Assembly: GCF_040529065.1 (NCBI RefSeq)
Contig: NZ_CP132343.1
Location: forward strand, 3,534,001-3,598,000
Origin: Xanthomonas sacchari
Lineage (GTDB): Bacteria > Pseudomonadota > Gammaproteobacteria > Xanthomonadales > Xanthomonadaceae
Length of the DNA stretch: 64,000 bases
Direction of reading: 5' to 3'
This document shows, in pieces, positions 48,975 to 58,790 of this stretch. The notes under the pieces are model-generated. The model had not been told where the DNA came from and did not search any database. It saw nothing but the letters and a program-made list of their open reading frames with translations. Position 1 is the stretch's first letter; every line of letters begins with the position of its first letter. A program made the translations under genes and the position numbers.

Positions 48975-49935
48975 TGTCTGCGGCGCTGACCTGCGCTGCG
49001 TTGTGCGGTCACGCTGCCCCGTCGCGGCGATGCGGCCTTGTCGCGGTTGTGACCGCGTAGCGATGCGACGACGCGATTGCCTCGCCCGGGTGCCTCGGCA
49101 ACGGCCGAGCTAGCGCGCCAAGGAATGTCAGCGCCCGCCTCGCCCCGACAGCAGCGCGCGCCCGGAGCGCCCGCCGATGGCGCTCATCGTCGCGTCCACG
49201 GATCGCGCACAAGGAACGCAGCGCACGTTCTCGCCGCCGTCCACGATCTCCCCGTGGACAGTCACGCCACGTCGCCGCACACCGTGGCTGGCGTGCTGGC
49301 GATTCGACACGCTGTCGCACAAGAGCGCTGAGCGGCGCGCAGCCGCACCTGCAGGGCAAGACACATCCTGTAGGAGCGACTCTTGTCCCCTTTTCGGGGA
49401 TCAGCCGCGACGCGCATTCTGGGTAAAGCCCATCGCGGCTGAAGCCGCTCCTACGGCGCATGCGGCATTCGGCCTGAGCGGGACCAAGCAGGTGATCCGA
49501 TATTCCCTACGGCCCACGCAATGCGCGGAAACAGCGATGCGCTGTGGATCGTCGGGCAAGGCGTGCTGCGCGCGTGATCGGCAGGGCGACAAACGCAGTC
49601 GGGAAGACCGGATGGATGCGCAGCCATCGCCGCAGGCACCCGATCGCGGAGCGGTGGTCCCACCATGCAGGCTGCTCCAATGCGAGACACACAGGCAGAT
49701 CCCTGGGTGCCGACCTGACGGTCGGGGCAAAGAGGACAGTCGACGTGGGTTGGAAACAGGCGGGCGTGGCGGGCGGCCGCCAGTCAGTGGGGCGAGACAC
49801 ACCGGCACGATGTGCACGTCGCGACCTGGCACGCTGGACGCAGAGCGCAGTCTTCGAAGGTCGAGAACACGAACGCCACCGGCATCGTCAGGCAGAGAGG
49901 TGCGCTGCGATCGCGCGCGGCAGGATGCCGCACAT
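48975..49935. other. Gene-poor region of about 960 bases
   Basis: All six frames give short, Arg/His/Pro-rich or frame-switching translations without ribosome binding sites or family motifs, so I call no gene. The only structure I recognise is a repeat at 49370-49454. It may hold decayed coding sequence. Confidence 0.5.
49370..49454. repeat. REP-like palindromic element
   Basis: GTAGGAGCG (49370-49378) and CGCTCCTAC (49446-49454) bracket CAGCCGCGA and TCGCGGCTG, the same sequence family as the strong hairpin at 54704-54759. Confidence 0.7.
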
Positions 49936-49972
49936 AAAAAACTCCCTCCCCGCTGGGCACCGGGGAGAGAGT
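49936..49972 (-). terminator. Rho-independent terminator of the H1-like gene
   Basis: On the minus strand ACTCTCTCCCCG (49972-49961) pairs with CGGGGAGGGAGT (49952-49941) and is followed by TTTTTT. Confidence 0.9.
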
Positions 49973-49995
49973 CTAGGAACAGCGATCGGGATGGA

Positions 49996-50451
49996 TCAGA
50001 TCAGCGGCGCGGGCGTGGCCGGCAGCGCGACCGGAGCGGCCTTCTTCTTGCGAGCGGCCGGCTTCTTCTTCGCCACGGTCTTCTTGGCGGTGGCCTTCTT
50101 CGCAGTTGCCTTCTTCGCGGCCGGCTTCTTGGCAGCCGACTTCTTCACCGTCTTCTTGGCAGCGGTCTTCTTGGTCGCAGCCTTCTTCGCGGTCTTCTTT
50201 ACGGCCTTCTTGGCGACGGCCTTCTTCGCGGTCTTCTTGGTGGCGGCCTTCTTCGCCGTCTTCTTCACTGCCTTCTTGGCAACGGCCTTCTTGACCGCCT
50301 TCTTCACCTTGGCGACCTTCTTGGCCACCTTCTTGGCGACCTTCTTGACCGCCTTCTTTACCGAAACCTTCTTCGCTGCCGGCTTCTTGGCGGCAGTCTT
50401 CTTGACCGCCTTCTTAGCGGCCGGCTTTTTCGCAGCTTTTTTCGTGGCCAT
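49996..50451 (-). CDS. Histone H1-like Lys/Ala-rich nucleoid protein
   Basis: 151 residues, nearly all Lys, Ala, Thr, Val and Pro, starting [20 protein letters not shown]. Clusters such as AAKKPAAKK match the C-terminal-tail type of bacterial H1 homologues (AlgP/Hc1-like), which bind DNA nonspecifically and shape the nucleoid. Residues 56-77 are followed by a near-exact copy at 78-97, a 66-bp tandem duplication. The last 15 residues ([11 protein letters not shown]) are uncharged. GAGGAG stands ahead of ATG 50451, and a strong terminator follows. Proteins of this type vary in length between strains through repeat slippage (family knowledge). Confidence 0.92.
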   Translation of the reverse strand: MATKKAAKKPAAKKAVKKTAAKKPAAKKVSVKKAVKKVAKKVAKKVAKVKKAVKKAVAKKAVKKTAKKAATKKTAKKAVAKKAVKKTAKKAATKKTAAKKTVKKSAAKKPAAKKATAKKATAKKTVAKKKPAARKKKAAPVALPATPAPLI

Positions 50452-50568
50452 GGGATGGCTCCTCGTCAGTGAACTATGGATTGAAAATGCCCAGTTAAAG
50501 CAACCTCGCGGCGATGCTCCGCCTGCGGGAACCGCCGGCGCGCGCTGCGGGCCGGATCGGATACAGAA

Positions 50569-50599
50569 ACACCCGTACCGGATAGCGATACGGGTGCGA
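50569..50599 (-). other. Hairpin in the H1-like leader
   Basis: CACCCGTA and TACGGGTG pair across the stretch CCGGATAGCGA. Read on the minus strand it is followed by TTTCTGT, so it could attenuate transcription before the H1-like gene, or end a small RNA. Confidence 0.5.
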
Positions 50600-50740
50600 T
50601 GCCAGGGGAGACGTTGCGTTTCTCGGAGGGAAGCGACTCCAACTCCACCATCTTCGGGTTCCTGGCGGATGTCCAAGTTGTGCTTCGCGTTTTGATGTCG
50701 ATCCGATTCACTCGCTTGCGCAGCAACGTCTGCTGGGCGA

Positions 50741-50769
50741 AACCTAATCACGGTTTTTTTTACTGTCAA
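50741..50769 (-). promoter_or_regulatory. Predicted promoter reading toward the H1-like gene
   Basis: On the minus strand TTGACA (50769-50764) and TAGGTT (50746-50741) are 17 bases apart. A transcript from here would have a leader of about 285 bases before ATG 50451. Confidence 0.55.
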
Positions 50770-51662
50770 CACTTCCGCGCAATTTTTTTTTCGCTGGCGC
50801 GCACTCCACGACCGCCGCATGCCGCGCCAGCCGCCTTGCCGACGCCACCGATCGCCGATGCCGGCACCACAGGGAAAACGGCGCGCGCAAAAAAAGCAGG
50901 GAAATTTCCGTGTTTTCTGTAACGACACGACGCGGCCATCGCGTTGCGGACGGGTCGCGACAACGCGTCGGCAGCAATCGCGGGAGCACACGCCAGGCTG
51001 TCCGCTAGCTGAAAAAAAGTTTCGCGACCGCGTGCGGTTCCGGCATCGCACAAGTGCAAATGCGCAAAAGTGCGCAAACTTTTTTGCGTCGTGCGCCGGT
51101 CGCGACGCACGCGATGCATCGCGCCAGGCGTCGTCGAGACGAGGCGCATCGCGCCACTGCGACGCGACCTGCACTCACCTCGTCGCCACGCCACAACGCA
51201 GGCGACCACCTCGCCCACCTCCACGCCATGCCGCCACCGACAGCTTCGCGCGGGTACATCGACCGACACGGATCGCACAGGTCGCCGGCTGGCGCCGGCA
51301 CGCACCGCTCCGGCGCGCTGCGACGACGTGCGCGACGCACGCCGCGTCGCCGCTGCTGTTCCTCGCGCCCCACACCGCACCGCACCCTGTGCCGCGTCGG
51401 AAAACCGGCGCCGCCGGGCATGCGCGTCGAATGCATCGGACACCGCCACGCGGCAACCACGCTGCGCTCGAAGTGCAGTCCGGCGACAACCTCACGCCGT
51501 CTTCGCATCAACACACGGCGCGACGCTTGCGACACGGGTTGCCGCAACGGCCATGCCGAGGAGGGCGACGCCGATGCGGAACGACGTGGTCGCTGCGCGC
51601 TGCCCAAAAAGAAACCGGCCGCACTGGGCGGCCGGTTCGGGTGTCGCGACGGGGCGGTCGGC

Positions 51663-52058
51663 TCAGTGGCCGTCTTCCTCGAGCAGTTCGGCGTACTCGT
51701 CCGGCGAGAGCAGTTCGTTCAACTGCTCGGCGTCGTCCGCTTCCAGCACCAGGATCCAGCCTTCGCCGTAGGCGTCTTCATTGATGGTTTCCGGCTTGTC
51801 GCTCAGCGCGGTGTTGACCTCGACCACCTTGCCGCTGAGCGGGCTGTACACGTCGGAGGCGGCCTTGACCGACTCGACCACCGCCACGCCGTTGCCGGCC
51901 TCGACGTGATCGCCGACGTTCGGCAGTTCGACGTAGACCAGGTCGCCCAGCAGGCCCTGGGCATGATCGGAGATGCCGATGGTCACGCGACCGTTGCCCT
52001 CGACGCGGGCCCACTCGTGGGACTTGAGGAATTTGAGGTCGCCAGGGATCTCGCTCAT
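51663..52058 (-). CDS. gcvH: Glycine cleavage system H protein
   Basis: 131 residues. The lipoyl lysine is K65 in [29 protein letters not shown] at the start and [19 protein letters not shown] at the end are family features. It carries the aminomethyl group between the P, T and L proteins. It follows gcvT by 94 bases in the same direction, so the pair forms an operon; gcvP and the L protein are not nearby. Confidence 0.97.
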   Translation of the reverse strand: MSEIPGDLKFLKSHEWARVEGNGRVTIGISDHAQGLLGDLVYVELPNVGDHVEAGNGVAVVESVKAASDVYSPLSGKVVEVNTALSDKPETINEDAYGEGWILVLEADDAEQLNELLSPDEYAELLEEDGH

Positions 52059-52152
52059 GGGGCTGCTCCGGAAGAAGACGGTATCGAGGATGGGAGGCTA
52101 GTGTAGCGAACCGCGCGCGTGGGGAAGAAGTCGCGCGCGCGGCGAATGGAAC

Positions 52153-53259
<1,107 letters not shown>

Positions 53260-53311
53260 GGCGCGGGTCCGTGAGAAAAGTCCCCCATTATCGCTGGGTG
53301 GGGCGGGGATT

Positions 53312-53332
53312 GGAGAGTCGGGATTGGGGATT
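53312..53332. repeat. Copy of the GGGATTGGGGATTCG repeat upstream of gcvT
   Basis: TCGGGATTGGGGATTCG lies between the gcvT promoter and the IS110 gene. Copies also occur at 27379-27504 and 54762-54785. Confidence 0.6.
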
Positions 53333-53403
53333 CGCAGGAGCGGCCGTCTTGAGCCGAAACGTTGGCGCTTGATCGCGCAGTGCCGTAGATACCGTCTTAC
53401 CCC

Positions 53404-54375
53404 CTAGCAGGCAAGGCCCCTTTTCGGATCGAACGCCGTGCCCGACTTGAGAACCCCGTAGGCCAGGTGCAGGAGCTTGCGCATGGCGGCGCACACGATC
53501 TGCTTGCCGGCTTTGCCGCGTTCGCTCAGTCGCTGTTTCAGCGTCCGGATGATCGGGTTGTGGGTCATGGCCACCAGGGCCGGCATGAACAGGCCCGCGC
53601 GCAGGCGGGGCGAGCCGGTGCGCGAGATGCAGGCGTGGCCTTTGCGCTCGCCCGACTGCTGCAGGCACGGATTCAGGCCCGCGAAGGCGGTCACCGCCGA
53701 GGCATCGGCGAAGCGCCTCACATCGCCAAGTTCGGCCAGCATCAAGGCCGCGCTGGTGTCGGCAATCCCCTGGATGCTCACCAGCAACTCGCGCTGCCCA
53801 CGCAAGGTCGGATCCTGGTCGATATGGTCATCGATGGCCTGCTCGATCTGGGCGATGTGGTGTTGCAGATCGGCCAGATGGACCTGGATCGAGTCCTTTA
53901 CCTGGGCCGGAGCGACCTCCAGCCGGTTGCGCTCCATCTGCAGCATCTGTTGCAGGTCCTGGCGCCGGCGCACCAGCGCTTTGAGCTGCTTGAGCGCCGG
54001 CGGATCAGGGTGCCAACGGCGTAACTGTTCGCGGTGACGCAAGGCATAGCTGGCGATCAGCTTGGCATCGCTGCGATCAGTCTTGACCCGGCTGAGCTGG
54101 CTGCGTGCGTACGCGGCCGTCTGCGCCGGGTTGAGCACGCACACCCGATAGCCGCGTGCGTGGAGGAACTCGGCCAGCGCCTGGTGGTAGGTGCCGGTGG
54201 CCTCCATGGCGATCCAGCTATCGGGCTGCGCATGCGTCTGCAGCCATGCCTGCAGGGCCTGGAAGCCCTTGGCATCGTTGGACAACTTGGCCTTGGTACG
54301 GTGCTTGCCATTGGTCAGATCGATGGCCACATCGAAACTGCGTTTGGCGACGTCGATGCCGATGACGGGAGACAT
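53404..54375 (-). mobile_element. IS110-family transposase gene
   Basis: 323 residues. The N-terminal RuvC-like DEDD domain shows VIGIDVAKRSFDVAI, AMEATGTYHQAL and VKTDRSDAKLIA; the C-terminal Tnp_20 domain shows LVSIQGIADTSAALMLAELG, ASAVTAFAGLNPC and RLRAGLFMPALVA with the conserved Ser region. The frame is intact. GGAGGAA precedes ATG 54375. IS110 elements lack terminal inverted repeats, so the ends are not visible; the element lies between repeats at 53312-53332 and 54538-54785. Confidence 0.92.
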
Positions 54376-54537
54376 ACGCGATTCCTCCATCGTGTCAGGG
54401 TCATGATCGGCGCTGGGCCCGGTCCTGCCTTGTCGATGCGAGTTCACGCCCGGGGGCGGACTCTGGATACCGTTCGGACACACAAGGGCCAGCATGTAGA
54501 GGGCGGAGCCGATCTACGATGCAAGCTCGAAGCTTTA

Positions 54538-54703
54538 GGAGCGACTGGACCTCCCACACCTCCTCCGATGATCAGTCGGAAGACATGACGCCTGTTTAGG
54601 GGCGACATGTCCAGATACAAGGAGCGACTGGACCTCCCACACCTCCTCCGATGATCAGTCGGAAGACATGACGCCTGTTTAGGGGCGACATGTCCAGATA
54701 CAA
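54538..54703. repeat. Two exact 83-bp tandem repeats
   Basis: Units begin GGAGCGACTGGACCTCCCAC at 54538 and 54621 and appear identical. A third copy starts at 54704 but turns at once into the REP-like hairpin, sharing only GGAGCG. The unit contains ACATGTC-type ends (GGCGACATGTCC), which resemble insertion-sequence termini. Confidence 0.85.
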
Positions 54704-54759
54704 GGAGCGGCTTCAGCCGCGACCCGTCATCGGCCCCAGGTCGCGGCTGAAGCCGCTCC
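54704..54759. repeat. REP-like long hairpin
   Basis: Perfect 21-bp arms at 54704-54724 and 54739-54759 (core GGCTTCAGCCGCGACC) with a 14-base loop. It is immediately followed by three GGGATT-type repeats in inverted orientation (54762-54785). Confidence 0.88.
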
Positions 54760-54795
54760 TACGAATCCCCAATCCCCAATCCCCAATCCCGGCTT

Positions 54796-55227
54796 TCAAG
54801 CCGCCTGGACCAGCAGCGTCATCCCGTCCACGCCGACGATGCGCACCGTGCTGCCGACCGGCAGGTCGGGGCCGCCGACGACCCAGAAGGCGTCGTCGAC
54901 CTTGGCGCGGCCGCGGCCGCCGTGGATCGGCTGGTCGAGCGTCACCACGCGGCCGATCAGTTGCTCGGCGCGACGGTTCAGCAGCGGCTGGTCGCTGGCG
55001 CGACCACGGTTGCGGAACCAGGTGCGGTACACCTGGATCGAGACGAAGCTCAACACCACGAACGCGCCGACCTGCAACAGCAATGGCATGTCCGGAACCA
55101 CCAGCACGGCCAGGAAGACCGCCGCGGCAGCGAAGCCCATCCACAGCATGAAGGCGCCCGGCGCCAGCGCTTCGGCCGCGAACAGCAACAAGGTCAGGGC
55201 ACCCCAGGCCATCACCTCGATGCGCAT
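54796..55227 (-). CDS. NfeD family membrane protein
   Basis: 143 residues. Three to four hydrophobic segments at the N-terminus (WGALTLLLFAAEALAPGAFM to VGAFVVLSFVSIQVY) are followed by an OB-fold domain (about 85-143, LIGRVVTLDQPIHGGRGRAKVDDAFW). This is the short NfeD type without the serine protease domain. It lies 3 bases downstream of an SPFH gene, the usual partner; the two are thought to form membrane microdomain complexes. Confidence 0.92.
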   Translation of the reverse strand: MRIEVMAWGALTLLLFAAEALAPGAFMLWMGFAAAAVFLAVLVVPDMPLLLQVGAFVVLSFVSIQVYRTWFRNRGRASDQPLLNRRAEQLIGRVVTLDQPIHGGRGRAKVDDAFWVVGGPDLPVGSTVRIVGVDGMTLLVQAA

Positions 55228-55230
55228 GGG

Positions 55231-56193
55231 TCAGACTCCGCTGCGCGGCGGAACGCGCGGTACCGCCGGCGGCGTGCCCTGCTTGTTCAGCGCCTCGCGC
55301 GCCAGTTCGGCGATGCCGGCGATCGAGCCGATGATGCCGCTGGACTCCATCGGCATCAGCACGAACTTCTGGTTCGGCGCCGTGGCCAGTTCCTTGAACG
55401 CCTCCACGTACTTCTGCGCAATGAAGTAGTTGATCGCCTGCACATCGCCCTCGGCGATGGCCTTGGACACCATCGCCGTCGCCCGCGCTTCGGCCTCGGC
55501 CAGGCGCTCGCGCGCCTCGGCGTCGCGGAACGCGGCCTCCTTGCGGCCTTCGGCCTCCAGCACCGCGGCCTGCTTCTCGCCATCGGCGCGCAGGATCTCC
55601 GACTGTCGCGAGCCCTCCGCCTCGAGGATCTGCGCGCGCTTCTCGCGCTCGGCCTTCATCTGCCGGGCCATCGCATCGACCAGGTCGCGCGGCGGCTGGA
55701 TGTCGCGGATCTCGATGCGGGTGACCTTGATGCCCCACGGATTGGTGGCATGGTCGACCACGTTCAGCAGCTGCGCATTGATGGTTTCGCGCTGGCTCAG
55801 CGATTCGTCCAGGTCCATCGAACCGATCACGGTGCGGATGTTGGTCTGCACCAGGGCGATGGTGGCGATCTCCAGATTCGACACCTCATACGCCGCCTTG
55901 GCGGCGTCCAGGACCTGGAAGAACACCACCCCGTCCACGCGCACCACCGCGTTGTCCTTGGTGATGACGTCCTGGCTGGGCACGTCCAACACCTGTTCCA
56001 TCATGTTGACCTTGCGGCCCACCCCGTACACCACCGGAATCAGGAAATGCAGGCCGGGCGACAGGGTGTGGGTGTAGCGACCGAAGCGCTCCACCGTCCA
56101 CTGGAATCCCTGCGGCACCATGCGCACAGTCTTGAACAGAATGATCACGCCGGCGGCCAGCAGCACCACCGCGAAGAAGAACGTGGACGGCAT
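55231..56193 (-). CDS. SPFH/Band 7 membrane protein (stomatin/QmcA-like)
   Basis: 320 residues. One N-terminal membrane helix (FFFAVVLLAAGVIILFKTV) precedes a Band 7 domain (PQGFQWTVERFGRYTHTLSPGLHFLIP, then QDVITKDNAVVRVDGVVFFQ and YGVGRKVNMMEQVLDVP). The later half is a coiled coil rich in Ala, Glu and Arg (about 185-260). It should oligomerise at the inner membrane and regulate proteases or lipid domains. It forms an operon with nfeD. Confidence 0.93.
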   Translation of the reverse strand: MPSTFFFAVVLLAAGVIILFKTVRMVPQGFQWTVERFGRYTHTLSPGLHFLIPVVYGVGRKVNMMEQVLDVPSQDVITKDNAVVRVDGVVFFQVLDAAKAAYEVSNLEIATIALVQTNIRTVIGSMDLDESLSQRETINAQLLNVVDHATNPWGIKVTRIEIRDIQPPRDLVDAMARQMKAEREKRAQILEAEGSRQSEILRADGEKQAAVLEAEGRKEAAFRDAEARERLAEAEARATAMVSKAIAEGDVQAINYFIAQKYVEAFKELATAPNQKFVLMPMESSGIIGSIAGIAELAREALNKQGTPPAVPRVPPRSGV

Positions 56194-56259
56194 CAGGTTG
56201 CTCCATTAACCAGAAAGAAATCGAATCCGCAGTATAACGAGCGCCGCCGCGGGCGCCGG

Positions 56260-56562
56260 TTACCAGCGGATGCGGCCCAGCAGCATGTCCTTGAACATCA
56301 CCCAGTCGCCGGCAAGCGAGTACAGCGGGTGCTTGAAGGTGGCGGGACGGTTCTTCTCGAACACGAAATGACCGATCCAGGCGCAGTCGTAGCCGCAGAC
56401 CGGCGCGGCCCACAGCCAACGCGGCTGGCCGGTGCACAGCGCCAGCAGCAGGCTCGCCAGCACGCCGAGGCTGCCGACGAAATGCAGCCGCCGCGACAGC
56501 GGATGGCGGTGCTCACTCAGATAGAACGGATAGAACTCGCGGAAATTGGCGAAGCGGCGCAT
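56260..56562 (-). CDS. Mpo1-like (DUF962) membrane protein
   Basis: 100 residues. FANFREFYPFYLSEHRHPLSRRLHFVGS holds the conserved His cluster of the Mpo1/DUF962 family, and ENRPATFKHPLYSLAGDWVMF the second one; two or three membrane helices lie between. The yeast homologue oxidises 2-hydroxy fatty acids, so a lipid role is plausible. GGGAGGG stands 8 bases before ATG 56562. Confidence 0.85.
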   Translation of the reverse strand: MRRFANFREFYPFYLSEHRHPLSRRLHFVGSLGVLASLLLALCTGQPRWLWAAPVCGYDCAWIGHFVFEKNRPATFKHPLYSLAGDWVMFKDMLLGRIRW

Positions 56563-56714
56563 GCGATGGCCCTCCCGAGGCGACGCAGGCATCCAGCATA
56601 CGCAGGCAGCGCGGGCGTGGCGCGCTGCGTACGGACGCGACACGCAGGGGTCATGCGGCCAAAACACACAACGTGGCGCGGCTCCGATGGTGCAATGCGT
56701 CGGGACTGAAGTCC

Positions 56715-56759
56715 CTCCCACAGTGCACCTGCCGAGTTCGCCGCAAGCGCCTGTGGGAG
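56715..56759. repeat. Inverted repeat CTCCCACAG / CTGTGGGAG
   Basis: 9-bp arms at 56715-56723 and 56751-56759 sit just downstream of the ynfA stop. It may serve as terminator or as a REP-type element; the 200 bases between ynfA and the Mpo1-like gene hold no gene. Confidence 0.55.
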
Positions 56760-56764
56760 CGGCA

Positions 56765-57088
56765 TCAGCTCTGCCGCGGCGCGAACATGATCACCGCCAT
56801 GCCGGCCAGGCACAGGCCGGCGCCGAGCAGGTCCCAGCGCGTGGGGCGCATACCCTGCACCGTCCACAGCCACAGCAACGCGACGGCGACATAGACGCCG
56901 CCGTAGGCGGCATAGACGCGGCCGCTGGCGGCGGGATGCAGGGTCAGCAGCCAGACGAAGGCCGCCAGGCTGCCCGCGGCGGGCACCAGCAGCCAGGCGC
57001 TGCGCTGTTCGCGCAACCACAGATAAGGCAGGTAGCAGCCGACGATTTCCGCGACGGCGGTCAGCACGAACAGCAGCAGCGTCTTCAT
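56765..57088 (-). CDS. YnfA/UPF0060 family small membrane protein
   Basis: 107 residues and four membrane helices ([71 protein letters not shown]). The family signature [14 protein letters not shown] and [12 protein letters not shown] is complete. Some relatives act as SMR-type efflux proteins. It starts within an overlap with the mazG stop (57085-57088, ATGA). Confidence 0.93.
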   Translation of the reverse strand: MKTLLLFVLTAVAEIVGCYLPYLWLREQRSAWLLVPAAGSLAAFVWLLTLHPAASGRVYAAYGGVYVAVALLWLWTVQGMRPTRWDLLGAGLCLAGMAVIMFAPRQS

Positions 57089-57903
57089 CCGGCCGCGGCG
57101 CGCTCTTCGTCCTTGGCGCGCTGCCAGTATGCCTCCTGCTGCGCCAGCGACAGGCCGTCGAGCGCGCCGCCGTCCTGCTGCGCCAACCGCTCCATCGCGC
57201 GGAAGCGACGCTCGAACTTGAGGTTGGCATGGCGCAGCGCCGCACCGACATCGACCTTGGCATGCCGCGCCAGGTTGGCGCAAACGAACAGCAGGTCGCC
57301 GATCTCGTCCTGCAGCCGTGCCGGATCGACTGCAGCGCCATGCGCCAGTTCCGCGCGCACTTCCTCCAGCTCTTCCTGCACCTTGTCCAGCACCGGCGCG
57401 GGGCCGGGCCAGTCGAAGCCGACCCGCGCCGCGCGCGACTGCAGCTTCAGCGCGCGCTGCCATTCCGGCAGGCCGCGCGCGATGCCGGCCAGCGCCGAGG
57501 CATCGCGCTCGCCGGCGGCGGCGCGCTCGGCGCGCTTGATCTCTTCCCACTTCAGCGTCTGCTGCTCGGCATCGGCCACCTGGCTGTCGCCGAACACGTG
57601 CGGATGGCGGCGCACCATCTTGTCGCAGATCGCCGCGACCACGTCGTCGAAGCCGAACGCGCCCTGCTCGCGTGCCATCTGCGCATGGAACACCACCTGC
57701 AGCAGCAGATCGCCGAGCTCGTCCTTCAACCCGGCCAGATCCTGGCGGTCGATCGCGTCGGCCACTTCGTAGGCCTCTTCGATCGTGTACGCGGCGATGC
57801 TGGCGAAATCCTGCTCCAGGTCCCAGGGACAGCCATGCGCGGGATCGCGCAGGCGCGCCATGATGTCGAGCAGGGCGGGAAGATCGTAGCGAGTGGGAGT
57901 CAC
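57085..57903 (-). CDS. mazG: Nucleoside triphosphate pyrophosphohydrolase
   Basis: 272 residues from GTG 57903. It has two MazG domains: one at about 20-125 ([50 protein letters not shown]) and a second, degenerate copy at about 160-260 ([27 protein letters not shown]). The EExxE-12-28-ExxD metal motifs are present. It removes pyrophosphate from NTPs and lowers ppGpp in stress. The GTG start matches the usual N-terminus; ATG 57939 upstream is less likely. Confidence 0.93.
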   Translation of the reverse strand: MTPTRYDLPALLDIMARLRDPAHGCPWDLEQDFASIAAYTIEEAYEVADAIDRQDLAGLKDELGDLLLQVVFHAQMAREQGAFGFDDVVAAICDKMVRRHPHVFGDSQVADAEQQTLKWEEIKRAERAAAGERDASALAGIARGLPEWQRALKLQSRAARVGFDWPGPAPVLDKVQEELEEVRAELAHGAAVDPARLQDEIGDLLFVCANLARHAKVDVGAALRHANLKFERRFRAMERLAQQDGGALDGLSLAQQEAYWQRAKDEERAAAG

Positions 57904-57989
57904 GGGCGGGTTCCGGTGCGACGGCACCGCTGCCGCCACCGCCTAGTGTGGCAGAGCGCGCGCCGTGCGGCGCGCGCTCGCGGTGCGGC

Positions 57990-58790
57990 TCAGCCCAGCC
58001 AGTCGCGCCAGGGCAGCGCCGGATCGCCCAGCGCCACGAAATCGCCGTTGAGCAGCGATTCGCGGCGGTTGTAGCGGAACGGCTTGCCGGTCGCGGCGGC
58101 CAGCAGCGCGCCGCCGGCGGCCTGCAGTACGCACTGCCCGGCGGCGGTGTCCCACTCGGAGGTCGGGCCGAAACGCGGGTAGACGTCCAGGTCGCCGTCG
58201 GCGATGCGGCAGAACTTCAGCGAGGAGCCCTGCGCGACCAGTTCGATCTCGCCCATGCGTTGCAGCAGCGCGTCGGTGCGCGCATCACGGTGCGAGCGGC
58301 TCGCCGCCACCCGCAGCGGCGCGGTGGCCGGCCGCCGGGTGTTCAACGCGGTATCGCGAAAGCCTTCGCGGCGGTACGCCTGCTCGCCACGCACCGCGTG
58401 CCAGACGCGGCCGTCCACCGGCGCCTGGACCACCCCGAACACCGGCGCACCCTGGTGGATCAGCGCGATGTTGACGCTGAATTCGCCGTTGCGCTTGACG
58501 AACTCGCGGGTGCCGTCGAGCGGGTCGACCAGCCAATAGGTGGTCCAGTGCTCGCGCACCTCCCACGGAATCTGCGCCGATTCCTCGGACAGCACCGGCA
58601 GGTCCGGGGTCAGCCGTTCCAGGCCCTCGACGATGATCTGGTGCGCCGCCAGGTCGGCCTGGGTCAACGGGCTGGTATCGGCCTTGTGCTCCACCTCGAA
58701 GCCGGTGGCGTAGACGGACATGATCGCCGCGGCGGCATCGATGGCGATGGCGATCACGGTTTCGCGCAAATCACTGGTGAGACGGATCAT
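57990..58790 (-). CDS. cysQ: 3'(2'),5'-bisphosphate nucleotidase
   Basis: 266 residues. Inositol monophosphatase-superfamily motifs: SEESAQIPW, the metal site [15 protein letters not shown] and the late [20 protein letters not shown]. It removes 3'-phosphate from PAP, the by-product of sulfotransferases. That is relevant because a PAPS-type sulfotransferase is encoded at 35143-36981. The ATG at 58790 overlaps the nudE stop (ATGA). Confidence 0.93.
   Translation of the reverse strand: MIRLTSDLRETVIAIAIDAAAAIMSVYATGFEVEHKADTSPLTQADLAAHQIIVEGLERLTPDLPVLSEESAQIPWEVREHWTTYWLVDPLDGTREFVKRNGEFSVNIALIHQGAPVFGVVQAPVDGRVWHAVRGEQAYRREGFRDTALNTRRPATAPLRVAASRSHRDARTDALLQRMGEIELVAQGSSLKFCRIADGDLDVYPRFGPTSEWDTAAGQCVLQAAGGALLAAATGKPFRYNRRESLLNGDFVALGDPALPWRDWLG

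Larger units (their letters stand above)
50452..51662. other. Gene-poor 1.2-kb region between the H1-like gene and gcvH
   Basis: No convincing gene. Homopolymer runs of A and T (for example near 50753-50789, 50886-50895 and 51010-51085) alternate with GC-rich DNA; the mirror-like tract near 51055-51090 (GCAAATGCGCAAAAGTGCGC then AAACTTTTTTGCG) stands out. Long open frames here translate to Arg/His/Thr-rich sequence typical of non-coding GC-rich DNA. Confidence 0.5.
54376..54795. other. 420-base region between the IS110 gene and nfeD
   Basis: No gene. It contains the likely upstream end of the IS110 element (about 54376-54530), two 83-bp tandem repeats, a long hairpin and GGGATTGGGGATTCG-type repeats, each listed separately. 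Confidence 0.6.

Noticed and set aside
49996-50451. Repeated TTCTTGGC-type units as a CRISPR or microsatellite array
   Set aside because: The repeats are Lys/Ala codons of the H1-like gene on the minus strand with a ribosome binding site and terminator; there are no regular spacers.
50819-51784. Plus-strand open frame of 321 codons
   Set aside because: Arg/His/Thr-rich composition, no ribosome binding site, no motifs, and it runs antisense into gcvH.
53260-53403. Possible glycine riboswitch before gcvT
   Set aside because: The gap holds only a -10 box and a dispersed repeat; the conserved glycine aptamer cores are absent.
54034-54588. Plus-strand frame of 184 codons over the IS110 gene
   Set aside because: It is antisense to the transposase and shows no family motif.
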